Shown here piece after piece: positions 17,470 to 27,200 of a stretch of 64,000 nt of DNA. Position 1 is the stretch's first letter; every line of letters starts with the position of its first letter. The position numbers and the translations under genes are program-made. This DNA comes from Desulfobacula sp. GTDB lineage: Bacteria; Desulfobacterota; Desulfobacteria; Desulfobacterales; Desulfobacteraceae. The stretch spans positions 1 through 64,000 of the forward strand of contig JABGOU010000002.1 in the NCBI GenBank assembly GCA_018645325.1, in the 5' to 3' direction. The notes under the pieces are model-generated. The model had not been told where the DNA came from. It made no database searches and was given only the letters and a program-made list of their open reading frames with translations.

Positions 17470-18060
17470 GTGAATGCCACAAAAGAAATTATCAAAAAAG
17501 CCGCTATTAATTTGTTTTATAAAAAAAGTTACTTTGCCACGGCCATGAGCAGTATAGCACTTGACAGCAGCATACAAAAAGCCAGTATCTATTATCATTA
17601 CGACAGCAAGGAAGACATCCTTTTTGATATTCTAATGACAACAATGAAAGAATTAACAGCCTATATAGAGACCTGCCTTAAAGGAATTGAAAATATTGAT
17701 AACAGAATGCGGGCCGCAGTAAGAGCACACGTCAAATTCCATTGTGATCGTCAAAAAGAGGTGTTAATCTCCGACAGTGAACTCAGAGGGCTTACTGCAA
17801 GCAATTATAAGGCCTTTGTAATCCAAAGGGATGCCTATGAAAAAAAATTCCAGGATATGATTATTCAAGGAATTGACCAGGGATATTTTGCATCCGGGGA
17901 TGCCAAGGTGATATCCTATGCAATACTCACCATGTGCACGGCCGTGGCCGGCTGGTTCAAACCAAAAGGACGTCTGTCCGGAAACCAGATTTCCAGTATA
18001 TATGAAGAACTTGTTGTAACAAAGTTGTTAAGAGAATCGTCACGACGGGATATTGCATGA
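17470..18060 (+). CDS. TetR/AcrR family transcriptional regulator
   Basis: This 196-residue protein has the TetR helix-turn-helix (residues about 5-50): K-A-A-x-x-L-F-Y-K-K, T-A-M-S-S-I-A, S-x-x-S-I-Y-Y-H-Y-D-S-K-E-D-I-L. The C-terminal ligand-binding half is of the fatty-acid/CoA-ester regulator type in length and composition. I choose the GTG at 17470, 7 bases after AAGGA. A longer in-frame TTG start at 17422 would read 16 codons mostly out of the M2 repeat, a chance fusion. It precedes the enoyl-CoA hydratase and ligase genes by about 100 bp and probably controls them. Confidence 0.88.
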   Translation: MNATKEIIKKAAINLFYKKSYFATAMSSIALDSSIQKASIYYHYDSKEDILFDILMTTMKELTAYIETCLKGIENIDNRMRAAVRAHVKFHCDRQKEVLISDSELRGLTASNYKAFVIQRDAYEKKFQDMIIQGIDQGYFASGDAKVISYAILTMCTAVAGWFKPKGRLSGNQISSIYEELVVTKLLRESSRRDIA

Positions 18061-18166
18061 TATTCTGTGCATTGTATCTGATTCTTCCGATCAGGTACTA
18101 TATACCTGGGCTTGATTTAATTTTATTTGATATAATTTTTAATAACTCAATTTTGAGGATGTAACC

Positions 18167-18931
18167 ATGGAAAATGAAACCGTATTGTACCATTGTAACG
18201 AAAATGTTGGAATTATTACTCTTAACCGCCCCCACCGCCTCAATGCTATTAATATTGATCTACTGAAAGGGTTTATGGCACAGCTTGACAGGGCAAAACA
18301 GGATACAAATGCCCGTGTAATTATCCTGACTGGAGCGGGAACCGCCTTTTGTGCGGGCGAAGATCTAAAAGATACGGCTTCAGGCAAAAGCTTTGAACAA
18401 TGGGTGGATGAAGCGGAAAGGCTCCAGGAAATCCAGAGAATGACCATGAAACTGGGCAAACCCATTATTGCGGCTGTGCCCGGATATGCCCTGGGCGGTG
18501 GGAGCGAATATGCCATGGGGTGCGATATCAGAATTGCAGCAGAAACCGCCGTGTTTGGATTTCCCGAAACCACGGTGGGGATGACTGTCACCAATGCCGG
18601 CACAAAGATCCTCACTCATCTTGTGGGGCTCGGTAAGGCCAAGGAACTGATATTTACAGGCGATTTTATTGATGCGGCAGAAGCTTTAAAAATAGGCCTT
18701 GTCAACAAGGTGGTGCCATTGAAAAATCTTATGGATGAATCAATGATCATGGCAAAAAAAATAGCCAGTCGATCCCCCCTTGCCGTCAACCTGTCACGAA
18801 CTGCAATTGATCAGGGCATGGAGGCCAGTTTTGATCAGATCCTGGAGCTTGAAAAAAGCCATTTACTCATCTGCGCTCAAAGCGGAACAGAATTTGTGGA
18901 AAAAAGACTAAAAGAAATGGACAAAAAATAA
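18167..18931 (+). CDS. Enoyl-CoA hydratase/isomerase family protein
   Basis: This 254-residue crotonase-fold enzyme has the oxyanion-hole segments F-C-A-G-E-D-L and G-Y-A-L-G-G-G-S-E-Y-A-M-G-C-D, and F-G-F-P-E-T-T-V-G with the glutamate of the second catalytic position. Members hydrate, isomerise or cleave acyl-CoA thioesters. The C-terminus F-V-E-K-R-L-K-E-M is typical. GAGGATG precedes the start. The ligase gene follows by 19 bp, so a small acyl-CoA catabolic operon is indicated. Confidence 0.9.
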   Translation: MENETVLYHCNENVGIITLNRPHRLNAINIDLLKGFMAQLDRAKQDTNARVIILTGAGTAFCAGEDLKDTASGKSFEQWVDEAERLQEIQRMTMKLGKPIIAAVPGYALGGGSEYAMGCDIRIAAETAVFGFPETTVGMTVTNAGTKILTHLVGLGKAKELIFTGDFIDAAEALKIGLVNKVVPLKNLMDESMIMAKKIASRSPLAVNLSRTAIDQGMEASFDQILELEKSHLLICAQSGTEFVEKRLKEMDKK

Positions 18932-18950
18932 GGTGCCATAGGAGAGGAAG

Positions 18951-20282
18951 ATGGAACAGACAATGTTTAATCCAGATATGGAATCCATATCTTTAACTGA
19001 CCAGGAAAAAATGGAGAAACGCCTTCTTTCCGACCAGATTGAATATGTATTCGAAAAAAGTACAATGTACCGGGATAAATATGCAAAAGCAGGCATTACA
19101 AAAGATAAAATAAATCATGTACAGGATCTTGCCATGCTTCCCTTTACCACCAAACAGGAGCTGCGAAATTCCCAGAAAAGACTGGCACCATTTGGTGATT
19201 TTTTGGCAGCACCTGCTGAAAAAGTCAACCGCGTCCATAGAACATCCGGTATCACCGGCAAATTTATCTATACAGCGTTGACAAAAAATGATCTGGACCT
19301 GACTCACAATTGCGGGGCAAGGGCATTCTGGGCAGCAGGGCTGCGACCCAATCACCGTGTCGTCCACTGCCTGAATTATTGCATGTGGATGGGCGGTTAT
19401 ACTGATCATGCAAACCTGGAGGCAACCGGAGCCACTGTTATTCCCTTTGGAGTGGGCAATGCCAAACAATTGATACAGGTCATTAAAGATGCGGGAATCA
19501 ATGTCATCTCATCCACCCCTTCTTACCCCAAACACCTGGAAAAAGTAGCTAAAAATGATTTTAATATGGATCCAAGAGAACTGGGTTTGGAGATAGGATT
19601 GTTTGGGGGAGAGCCAGGGCTTGATAATCCCGTATACAGGCAGCGAATAGAATCCACCTGGGGGATGAAGGCTCAGAACGCCAACTATGGGGTTTCAGAT
19701 GTTCTGTGCAATTTTGCTTCCGTTTGCCAGGGCAATTACAAGCTTCATTTTCTGGGGCAGGGTGCACTGCTTGTCCAGTTAATTGATCCTGCGACATTGG
19801 AAGATATTCCGATTACACAGGGAGCTGTCGGGGAAATGGTTCTGACCCATCTGAAAAAAGAAGCCCAGCCCCTTGTCAGGTATCGTACATCCGATCTCAT
19901 GGAAGTCCTTGAAACAGGGCCCTGTGATTGCTCCAGAACAGGGTTCCGGTTCAAGATTGTAGGAAGAGCCGATGACATGCTCCACGTAAAGGGTATCAAT
20001 GTGTTCCCCAATGGAATTTCCATGGTCCTGGAAGATATTGTGCCAGAAGTCACGGGGGAGTTTCAGATCATTCTGGACCATCCCTCCCCGTACACTGATC
20101 TTGCTATAAAAGTGGAACACGGTATACATATCACGGCTGACAAAATGATTGACCTGAAATTAAAAATTGAACAAAAAATAAAAGATACCTTGAACTTTAA
20201 AGGAAGTGTCGATCTTGTAAAACCCGATTCAATTGAACGGACCAAAATGGGAAAAGCAAGACGGGTCATCCGAAATTATTGA
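18951..20282 (+). CDS. Phenylacetate-CoA-ligase-like acyl-CoA synthetase
   Basis: This 443-residue adenylate-forming enzyme matches the PaaK family: C-terminal G-R-A-D-D-M-L-H-V-K-G-I-N-V-F-P and Y-R-T-S-D-L with the P-C-D-C segment, plus the catalytic K-M-G-K-A near the end. It activates an (aryl) acid to a CoA ester through an acyl-AMP. The P-loop normally reads S-S-G-T-T-G-K-P; here residues 99-105 read S-G-I-T-G-K-F, so one loop threonine is isoleucine. The substrate is unknown; phenylacetate or another aromatic acid is plausible given aromatic degradation in these bacteria. GGAGAGGAAG precedes the ATG. Confidence 0.88.
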   Translation: MEQTMFNPDMESISLTDQEKMEKRLLSDQIEYVFEKSTMYRDKYAKAGITKDKINHVQDLAMLPFTTKQELRNSQKRLAPFGDFLAAPAEKVNRVHRTSGITGKFIYTALTKNDLDLTHNCGARAFWAAGLRPNHRVVHCLNYCMWMGGYTDHANLEATGATVIPFGVGNAKQLIQVIKDAGINVISSTPSYPKHLEKVAKNDFNMDPRELGLEIGLFGGEPGLDNPVYRQRIESTWGMKAQNANYGVSDVLCNFASVCQGNYKLHFLGQGALLVQLIDPATLEDIPITQGAVGEMVLTHLKKEAQPLVRYRTSDLMEVLETGPCDCSRTGFRFKIVGRADDMLHVKGINVFPNGISMVLEDIVPEVTGEFQIILDHPSPYTDLAIKVEHGIHITADKMIDLKLKIEQKIKDTLNFKGSVDLVKPDSIERTKMGKARRVIRNY

Positions 20283-20377
20283 AGAAAAAATTCATTTGGA
20301 GGGCAGGCGATTTCCCCGGTCTATTTTAACAAAAAAATCACAACCCACGTCTATTTTTATTCCCAAATAGCTCGTTA

Positions 20378-20425
20378 CCCAGCACAAGGAGGAAAGCAAC
20401 AGGTTGTGTCCCTCCCGTTGCTGGG
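20378..20425 (+). terminator. Strong interrupted hairpin after the ligase gene
   Basis: CCCAGCA (20378-20384) pairs with TGCTGGG (20419-20425), and inside it GGAGG (20388-20392) pairs with CCTCC (20411-20415), with a symmetric 3 x 3 internal loop. Further CAAC/GTTG pairing is possible in the loop. It is followed by ACATATTTTTAG. It lies 96 bp after the operon stop and could be a terminator or a structured 3' RNA. The rest of the gap to 20561 shows nothing else I can support. Confidence 0.5.
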
Positions 20426-20561
20426 ACATATTTTTAGATCTATAAAAAAAATTCGGCTACTTGTCCTTTCCTTTTATCATGCTGACAGTGGTGTTGTGGT
20501 TCATCAAACAAACTGTGCATAAAATCGGGCCGGTTCAATAATTTGGATGTGGCATGAATTA

Positions 20562-21113
20562 TTATCCTGTGGCCCTTAATCTGCATGTCAGCATATGATC
20601 TTTAATCACTTCAAACAGCTTCTCAAATCGAAGGATACCCGTTACCTGCTCGTCATCTCTAACGATCAGCGGCTGATGGCTGCCCATGACATATTTATGC
20701 AACGCAATTTCCAGGGAATCGTTTTCATGGACATATTCATCTTTAAAGGGTGTGTGCATGACCTCACTGACCATAACACCACTGCCTCTTTCACATAGAT
20801 CACTAACCGGAGCAAGCCATAAATCATATGTTTTAACAGCATCCAGTAAATATTCTTTTGTTAGTGTGTCGTTTGATGAAAGAGTGTCGAGCTGTTTGTA
20901 ATTTGGCTCAAGCGCTCTGAAAAGATCTGTCATGGTGATTTTTCCCTTAAAAACACCTGATTCATCCATGACAATTAGATCCCGATGAACGGTTCCGCTT
21001 GAGTTGTTTTCCGTGTCAATCAAGTGGAAAACATCATATAATGTCTAATTTTCACAAATATTAATATATTCATTAATGGGGGTCATCACTTCTTTAATTT
21101 TTATATTTTTCAT
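20562..21113 (-). pseudogene. CBS-domain protein interrupted by an in-frame TAG
   Basis: The gene should start at the ATG at 21113, 5 bases after a strong GGAGG site, and reads MKNIKIKEVMTPINEYINICEN before a TAG codon (21047-21045). The same frame continues for 160 codons with clear CBS-pair homology: T-L-Y-D-V, H-R-D-L-I-V-M-D-E-S-G-V-F-K-G-K-I-T-M-T-D-L-F-R-A-L-E-P and, in the second domain, V-S-E-V-M-H-T-P-x12-D-S-L-E-I-A-L-H-K-Y-V-M-G-S-H-Q-P-L-I-V. CBS pairs bind adenosyl ligands and regulate partners. The domain matches run right up to both sides of the TAG, so the stop replaces a single residue. Either a recent nonsense mutation or, less likely, read-through (pyrrolysine or suppressor) explains this. 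An internal restart at a TTG near 21023 would lose the first CBS strand. Confidence 0.7.
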
Positions 21114-21137
21114 GGCACCTCCACAATTAAAATGTTT

Positions 21138-21167
21138 TTTATAATATGCAAAATCTGCTGTTTTCAA
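21138..21167 (-). promoter_or_regulatory. Possible sigma-70 promoter for the CBS gene
   Basis: On the minus strand, TTGAAA (21167-21162) and TTATAA or TATAAA (21144-21138) are spaced 17-18 bp and lie 25 bp upstream of the ribosome-binding ATG. The rest of the 387-bp divergent gap (to 21500) contains two overlapping hairpins near 21311-21350 and AT-rich DNA without a gene. Confidence 0.4.
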
Positions 21168-21500
21168 TCAAAAAACCGAGATTTTCATAAAAAGTAAGCA
21201 CAACCTAACTTTTTGTCAAAAGTATAATTTGAAAAATAGCGCATTTGTACCAATATATTTTAATTTCTTTGCCGGATTCCTGGTAAACTACGTTCAAAAT
21301 TAACTCAAAATTGGAATGGTAGAACCGTTTCCAATCATTTGGTAATGATTTTCATCCTGGATTATTTTTAGGTCCCAACTGAAAAATTTAATACAATCTT
21401 GATTTTTTGCTTTGTATATTGAAAAAAGAATGCTTATATTCAGTAAAGAGTATATTTTGACGGAATGTCTGGCCGAACTTGGACAAAGACGGGATATATT

Positions 21501-23303
21501 ATGCCTGAGCTGACCCTGGATATTATAATTGTTTCCGCTATTCTGATAGCATCATTAAGCCTTCTGATAACTGAGATAATAGCAGTTGATAAGACAGCCA
21601 TGGGCATAATGGTTGCCCTGGCAATTACGGGCATCCTAAGCCCTGCTGAGACGATTTCAGGCTTTGCCAACCCGGCCGTTATCACCGTGGGGGCCATGTT
21701 TCTTTTGACTCACGCTCTGATTCGGACAGGAGCGGTTGGGTTTATCAGTGAACGCATTCTGCATTTTTCAAAAGGGAACAAAACCCGTGCTATAATTCTT
21801 ATCCTCTCAACAGTAGCTATAGCCTCAGCCTTTATCAACAATACGCCAGTCGTTGTATTGTTTATCCCCATTGTTATGGGGCTCAGCTGCGAATGCGATT
21901 TTTCACCATCCAAGCTATTGATTCCAATATCCTATGTATCGATACTTGCCGGCACTTGTACCCTGATAGGTACGTCCACCAACATTATTGTCAGTGACCT
22001 TTCAACACAATTTGGCTTTGAACCGCTTACCATGTTTGAACTCAGCCGGGTCGGCATTCCCATTGCAATTATTGGTGGTATTTTTTTATTTTTTATATCT
22101 CCCAGAATATTACCCGGCCGGACAGCTCCGGTCTGTGAAATGGATGAAACCAAATTAAACCGATATATTGCCGAACTTATTGTCTCCCGGAACAGTCCCC
22201 TGATCGGTGAAGAACACATCATTGAACATGCCCGGGAGCAACTGGGCCTGAGTGTTATTGAGGTGTTTCGGAATGGAAATATCTTTGATCCTGTCCGAAG
22301 TCTGATTGCTATCAAACAGGGGGATATTTTTCTGGTTAAGGGATCGGCAGAAGATATTGTTTTATGCCTGAAAAAGCAGACCCTGGAACTGGCACATGGA
22401 GAGGAAGGCATGGCCTTCGGCCATGGCCTCAAGGACGATCTGATTATTGAATTGATCGTACCGCCCATGTCAAGATTACTCCGGGAAAAACTATTGTCCA
22501 CCAAACTTCAAAATGATCCGGAAATTAAGATTATCGCTATCCGGAGCCGTCGTCACCATTATTCATACCGAAAGATAAAATCGGTAAAACTTAAAATCGG
22601 TGATACCATACTGGTGCGCTGCCCCAGGGAAAAACTTTCCAAAATACGAAATTCCAACGAGTTTATTGTGATTGAAGATATCCACCATTCCATGATCGAT
22701 ACGGAAAAAGCGCGAATGGCAGCGATTATCTTTGTCGGCGTGGTGCTCTTTGCATCAACCGGCTTTGCAGATATCCTTATCTGTTCTCTCACGGGTGTAT
22801 TCTTAATGACACTCACCCATTGCCTCCGCTTGAAAGATGCCTACCGCTCCCTGGAATCCGAAGTGCTGTTGCTGATTGTCGGCACGATTGCCTTAGGGCT
22901 TGCCATGCAGAAGACCGGTGCAACCAGGCTGTATGCCGATGCATTTCTAAGCCTGTTTGACGGCAAGAATCCAGATACAGTTCTTTTCGGGGTGATTCTT
23001 CTTTCCAGTCTCTGCACTCATATATTGAGCAATAATGCCACGGCCGTTCTTTTACTGCCCATTGCCGTAACGACTGCAGCATCACTTGGTGCAGATCCCA
23101 AGCCCTTTATAATCGGCATCTGCTTTGGAGCCAGTGCCTGTTTTGCAACCCCCATCGGGTATCAAACCAATTTGCTTGTGTATGGTCCAGGGCGGTACCG
23201 ATTTTCAGATTACATGAAACTTGGACTGCCGCTGAATATAATGGTGGTTGTACTTTCTGCTCTGTTGATACCTTTTTTCTGGCCCTTTTTTACACCCATT
23301 TGA
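21501..23303 (+). CDS. SLC13/DASS-type anion transporter with two RCK-C (TrkA-C) domains
   Basis: This 600-residue protein has the SLC13/CitT layout: about six membrane helices at the N-terminus, a hydrophilic central region (about residues 200-390) and about five more helices. The helix-end motifs F-I-N-N-T-P-V-V-V-L and, in the second half, L-S-N-N-A-T-A-V-L-L and the T-P-I-G-Y-Q-T-N segment are the paired S-N-T signatures. The centre holds two RCK-C-like units (L-I-G-E-E-H-I-I-E-H and the D-I-F-L-V-K-G / D-T-I-L-V-R-C-P ends). Such proteins carry sulfate, thiosulfate, or dicarboxylates; for a sulfate reducer sulfate is a fair inference. I take the ATG at 21501; an upstream ATG at 21465 is possible. 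Confidence 0.87.
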   Translation: MPELTLDIIIVSAILIASLSLLITEIIAVDKTAMGIMVALAITGILSPAETISGFANPAVITVGAMFLLTHALIRTGAVGFISERILHFSKGNKTRAIILILSTVAIASAFINNTPVVVLFIPIVMGLSCECDFSPSKLLIPISYVSILAGTCTLIGTSTNIIVSDLSTQFGFEPLTMFELSRVGIPIAIIGGIFLFFISPRILPGRTAPVCEMDETKLNRYIAELIVSRNSPLIGEEHIIEHAREQLGLSVIEVFRNGNIFDPVRSLIAIKQGDIFLVKGSAEDIVLCLKKQTLELAHGEEGMAFGHGLKDDLIIELIVPPMSRLLREKLLSTKLQNDPEIKIIAIRSRRHHYSYRKIKSVKLKIGDTILVRCPREKLSKIRNSNEFIVIEDIHHSMIDTEKARMAAIIFVGVVLFASTGFADILICSLTGVFLMTLTHCLRLKDAYRSLESEVLLLIVGTIALGLAMQKTGATRLYADAFLSLFDGKNPDTVLFGVILLSSLCTHILSNNATAVLLLPIAVTTAASLGADPKPFIIGICFGASACFATPIGYQTNLLVYGPGRYRFSDYMKLGLPLNIMVVVLSALLIPFFWPFFTPI

Positions 23304-23451
23304 CTTGAAAAAATCGGTTTGTCGGTTTTAAATACTTATAGCGTTGCCTCCTAAAACAATGACTGCTCAATAGCAGAGCCACAGCGATGGCCAAGCCACT
23401 CAAAACAGCTGCGAAAAGCCAAATCGGATAACCGCCGCCGCTATTGGCCAT
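23290..23451 (-). CDS. Possible small membrane peptide (53 residues)
   Basis: A minus-strand frame reads a glycine-rich start (MANSGGGYP), a 21-residue hydrophobic helix and a basic tail with R-R-Q-R. The G-G-x-hydrophobic-x-R-R pattern looks like a C-terminal protein-sorting tail (GlyGly-CTERM/PEP-CTERM type) standing alone. No ribosome-binding site precedes the ATG, and the 3' end overlaps the end of the SLC13 gene on the other strand. It may be a remnant, a real small protein, or chance. Confidence 0.25.
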   Translation of the reverse strand: MANSGGGYPIWLFAAVLSGLAIAVALLLSSHCFRRQRYKYLKPTNRFFQVKWV

Positions 23452-23580
23452 TGCGTTTATTATATTTCAATTTTTATTTACGGGCACGAACATATTATGT
23501 TATGAAAGATACTAAATTATGGATGCAACATATCAAATAGAGATAGCCCAACTTAAATGAATATCACTGAGGAGACTATT

Positions 23581-24093
23581 GTGAAATCATACCCAAAAAT
23601 TGCTTTGAATGTTCTAATTACCCTTCTTTTTTCGTTAATGATTTATACCCCACTCTTTGCTGCCGAATCCTTAAAAACACCATTGATTGACATATCTGGA
23701 TGGGAGGCAGAACCTGCTATGGAAATGGAGATGAACATGAATGGTGTAAAAATGCTAAATGCTACCCGATCCTATGAAAAAGGAGACAATACCATTGATG
23801 CAGCTATCATGGTTACTTCACAGCAAATGGGAATGGCTTCATTTCAGGGAATGAACATGTCTTCGGGTGGGATTAAAATTGAAAGTTCTGAAATGGATGG
23901 ACTTAAGATAATGCATACCCATGACAGCAATGAAAATGAAGGCAATATAATGGTTCTCCTTGGAGAAACCGAAACCAATTCCGCCATATTTTCTCTTGGA
24001 TATTCAGGTATTTCAGGCAAAGAGAGTATGGCTATTCTAAAACAATACAACTTAAAACAGATACAAAATGCCACCAATGCATTAATGAAATAG
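23581..24093 (+). CDS. Exported methionine-rich protein of unknown function
   Basis: This 170-residue protein starts at a GTG, 6 bases after GAGGAG; a longer ATG frame from 23557 has no site. A signal peptide with a long hydrophobic core ends near L-F-A-A-E (about residues 27-29). The mature part is notable for methionine-rich runs (A-M-E-M-E-M-N-M-N-G-V-K-M and M-G-M-A-S-F-Q-G-M-N-M). The rest looks like a small alpha/beta periplasmic domain with H-T-H-D-S. Methionine-rich segments are common in copper-binding periplasmic proteins, but I make no claim of copper binding. No partner gene is adjacent. Confidence 0.7.
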   Translation: MKSYPKIALNVLITLLFSLMIYTPLFAAESLKTPLIDISGWEAEPAMEMEMNMNGVKMLNATRSYEKGDNTIDAAIMVTSQQMGMASFQGMNMSSGGIKIESSEMDGLKIMHTHDSNENEGNIMVLLGETETNSAIFSLGYSGISGKESMAILKQYNLKQIQNATNALMK

Positions 24094-24205
24094 TATATTT
24101 TTAAAATTGAATCACAGGGAATTGATTTTGCTTCTGCAATAGAGGTAAGGGCAAGGTTCGTTCTTTTTAGAAATTAAATTTATCCATTAATTCTTTAGGT
24201 TGGGA

Positions 24206-27200
24206 TTAACTCCATTCAAATTTTTTCCTGCGCTTTTCATATATCTCTAATAATTTCCAATGGACAATGGGAATTTCCAATAACCCTGGATCTGTAATAA
24301 AAAATAATCGGCAGGGCTTGGTGGTTATAAATTGCAGACTGGTTTTCTCTGGCTCAAAAAAATGATTCTCTCCAAAAAATGTTCCGGATTTCAAGGTTTC
24401 CAAAAGAGTATTGTCATTGTCTTTAACCTGAATTTCTCCTTTTTTAATTAAATAGAGACCAGAGGATTGCTGTTCAAAAGCTGGTGTGTTTTCATCTAGC
24501 TCAATCTCCTCTATGCTCTGGGCAATTTTATATTGGACAGCATAGGAACTTTCCTCACCAAAAAGCCAGGTTGACTTTAAAAAATCAATCCTTGCAAACA
24601 TCTTTTCGGTTTGATCAAAAATATGATTTTTCTCAAGAAAGCTGCGGAAAAAATCAAAGGTAAAACAGAGAGCGGAAACATGGGAAAGGGTCCTGTATAC
24701 TCCTGAAGACAAGTTGTCTTGAAACAAATTGAATTCACCTATAAAACTACCATTGGAAAGATTGTTTTTAATATCTGAACCCGCATCAATGTATTCAACT
24801 ATGCCAGTTAAAATAAGGTATAGATGCTCAGGTACGTCCCCTTTTTTCAAAATCATTGAGCCTGGGTTAAAATCAATGACCTGTGTGTTCAAAAGCTGGG
24901 TAAAATCTTTTTTATCAAGAGAAGGAAAAAAGGATTTAAAGTATCGAGCGGAATAGTTCATTAAATAATCTTTGCTACTTGGGATAAGGACGTCGCACTG
25001 GCCGAAACTTGATTCTGATCCGATTTCCTTTTGTTCATCCGTCAATTCTTGTTCAGTGTGGGCTAAAATGATTTTTTCAGACATATCATGTTTGAAATCC
25101 ATGGCCTGCCCATGAATCATACCACCGCCTACATCAAGTTTTTTCAAAGTTGCAGGCATGAGATAGGCCTCTTTGATATGATCGTAGGTATCCAGGCTGA
25201 TACTGTCAGGGTCATCTCCAACCATTTCATACAACAGGTCAAGGGAAATAATATCGGCATAATGAGCATAAGTTTTGTGGCCGGCATTCCCAAGAGCCCT
25301 GAAAATAAAGATATTGGTCTCCACAGGGTGGGGAGAAAAAATAGGTTTGACTTCCAGGCCGTCACAATTATTCCATTTGTCAAATTCAAGGTCATGGAAA
25401 TCAAAAAACCTGGACAAGGCCTTTTCATCAAGGGATAGGAGGGCTGAAAATTTTTTACTGACAGATGACCTGACCAGTGGTGTAGCATAATACTTGATCC
25501 TGTGATCTGATTGCAGAAGAACAGGAAGACTGGCAAAGTGGTCATCATGGGCATGGGTATGGAAAATACCGACAATTTCACTGATATCAATTCCCAGGGA
25601 CTCTAGTATGTGAAGAAGATTTGGGGGCGAATCAATGAGATAAATTCCTCCTTTGAAAAAAATAATACTTCCCATGCTGGGCTGGGACATGTTCCATCCA
25701 TCCCCTTCGCCCGAGTGGATTATTGCAAAATCCTCCCTTTTAATTTTATGGTATCCAAGTGAATAGGGAGAAGTATAAGTATCTTTTGAATCTAGATTCA
25801 AATTGACCTGGGTGGTTCTGCCTTTATATGAAAATTCATAAACATTGAGGCGGAGTCTCTGGACAAACACCTTGTTTTTGATTTCTACAGGTTCTTTTCC
25901 AACAATAACAGAATCAAGAAGATCCTCAATGGATGGTTCCATTCCAAACCTGAACTTATTTTTCAACCGCATCATTTCATCGGCCAAAGATTTGTTTACC
26001 CCTGTTTCAAGGATTTCCTGCTTTGTTGCCAGGCCAAAATTACCGCGAAAGATATATTGTTTCTGGGACTCCACCTGTTCCCGGGTACCGATTAAAATAG
26101 GTTTTTCCCCCTTGTTATTGGGATGGTTGGGTATGATGAGTCCCTGCCTGTACAGAATTTGTAATATGGGAAATTCAGAAAGATTTGAAAATCTGCCATT
26201 CTGAACCAATACATCTGACAAAAGGATTGCATTGGGGCCGGTTTCAAAACATATATCTCCCTGGCACACTTTTGCTATATATCCTTTGATCATTAAATGC
26301 TTAACGATTTCCCCTGGGCATCCGCACAAAATATTAAGCTTGGCTTCTGGTATCTGGATCCAGTAGACCCCATAAGTTACCTGTGTAGTCAAAAGATTGT
26401 TCAAAGCTTCTTGGAGTTCTTTTTTGTTGGCCTCAAGTTTTTTTAACCAGAGAAATGAAGCTTCTCTGGATATGGCATAGCGAAATAAGGAGAAAAAGGA
26501 AAAAAGGCTGATACTTATTAAACCAGGCTGGATGGGAGAAATAAATATTAATAACTTCATATAGGAGACAATACTTGAAATAAAAGCTATACAAATCCAA
26601 GTAAGCGTACCAAAAAAAAGTGCTGTTGGGCCTGATGAATTAAAGAACAGAAATGCCATAAAAATTCCCGTTGCAACGCAAACTCCAAAAATTAAATTTT
26701 GCCTCCAAATCGGCTCTATAATAGTCTGATTTTTATAAATATTGTCTATGATTACAGCATGAATTTCAACGCCTGGGAATTTTGAATCGTAAATAGTATG
26801 GTAGATATCGTTTAAACCGACTGCAGAGGAGCCAATAAGAATAATTTTATTTTGGATATCAGCTTGTAAGAAGTTGTTATTTAAAATATCCACAGCAGAT
26901 ATAAATTTATAACTCTTTGCAGGACCTTTGAATCGCATCTGAATATATCCATCTTTTGTAATAGGAATTTTATGTTTGCCGGCTTTTATGTAAGGGCCAT
27001 ATTGATCTTTTAAGACTTGTGCTTGCCTTATTCCATTTGCTTTCAGAAAAGTGGACAAAGAAAGATGCGTAAAAATATCCCCTTGAAATTCAATCAATAA
27101 TGGGGTCTTGCGTATGATGCCATCTTCATCCTGCTTGCTATTTATAAATCCCGTAAATTCAAGTGAATTTTCTATTTGAGCTGTGTTACCCAAAACTCCT

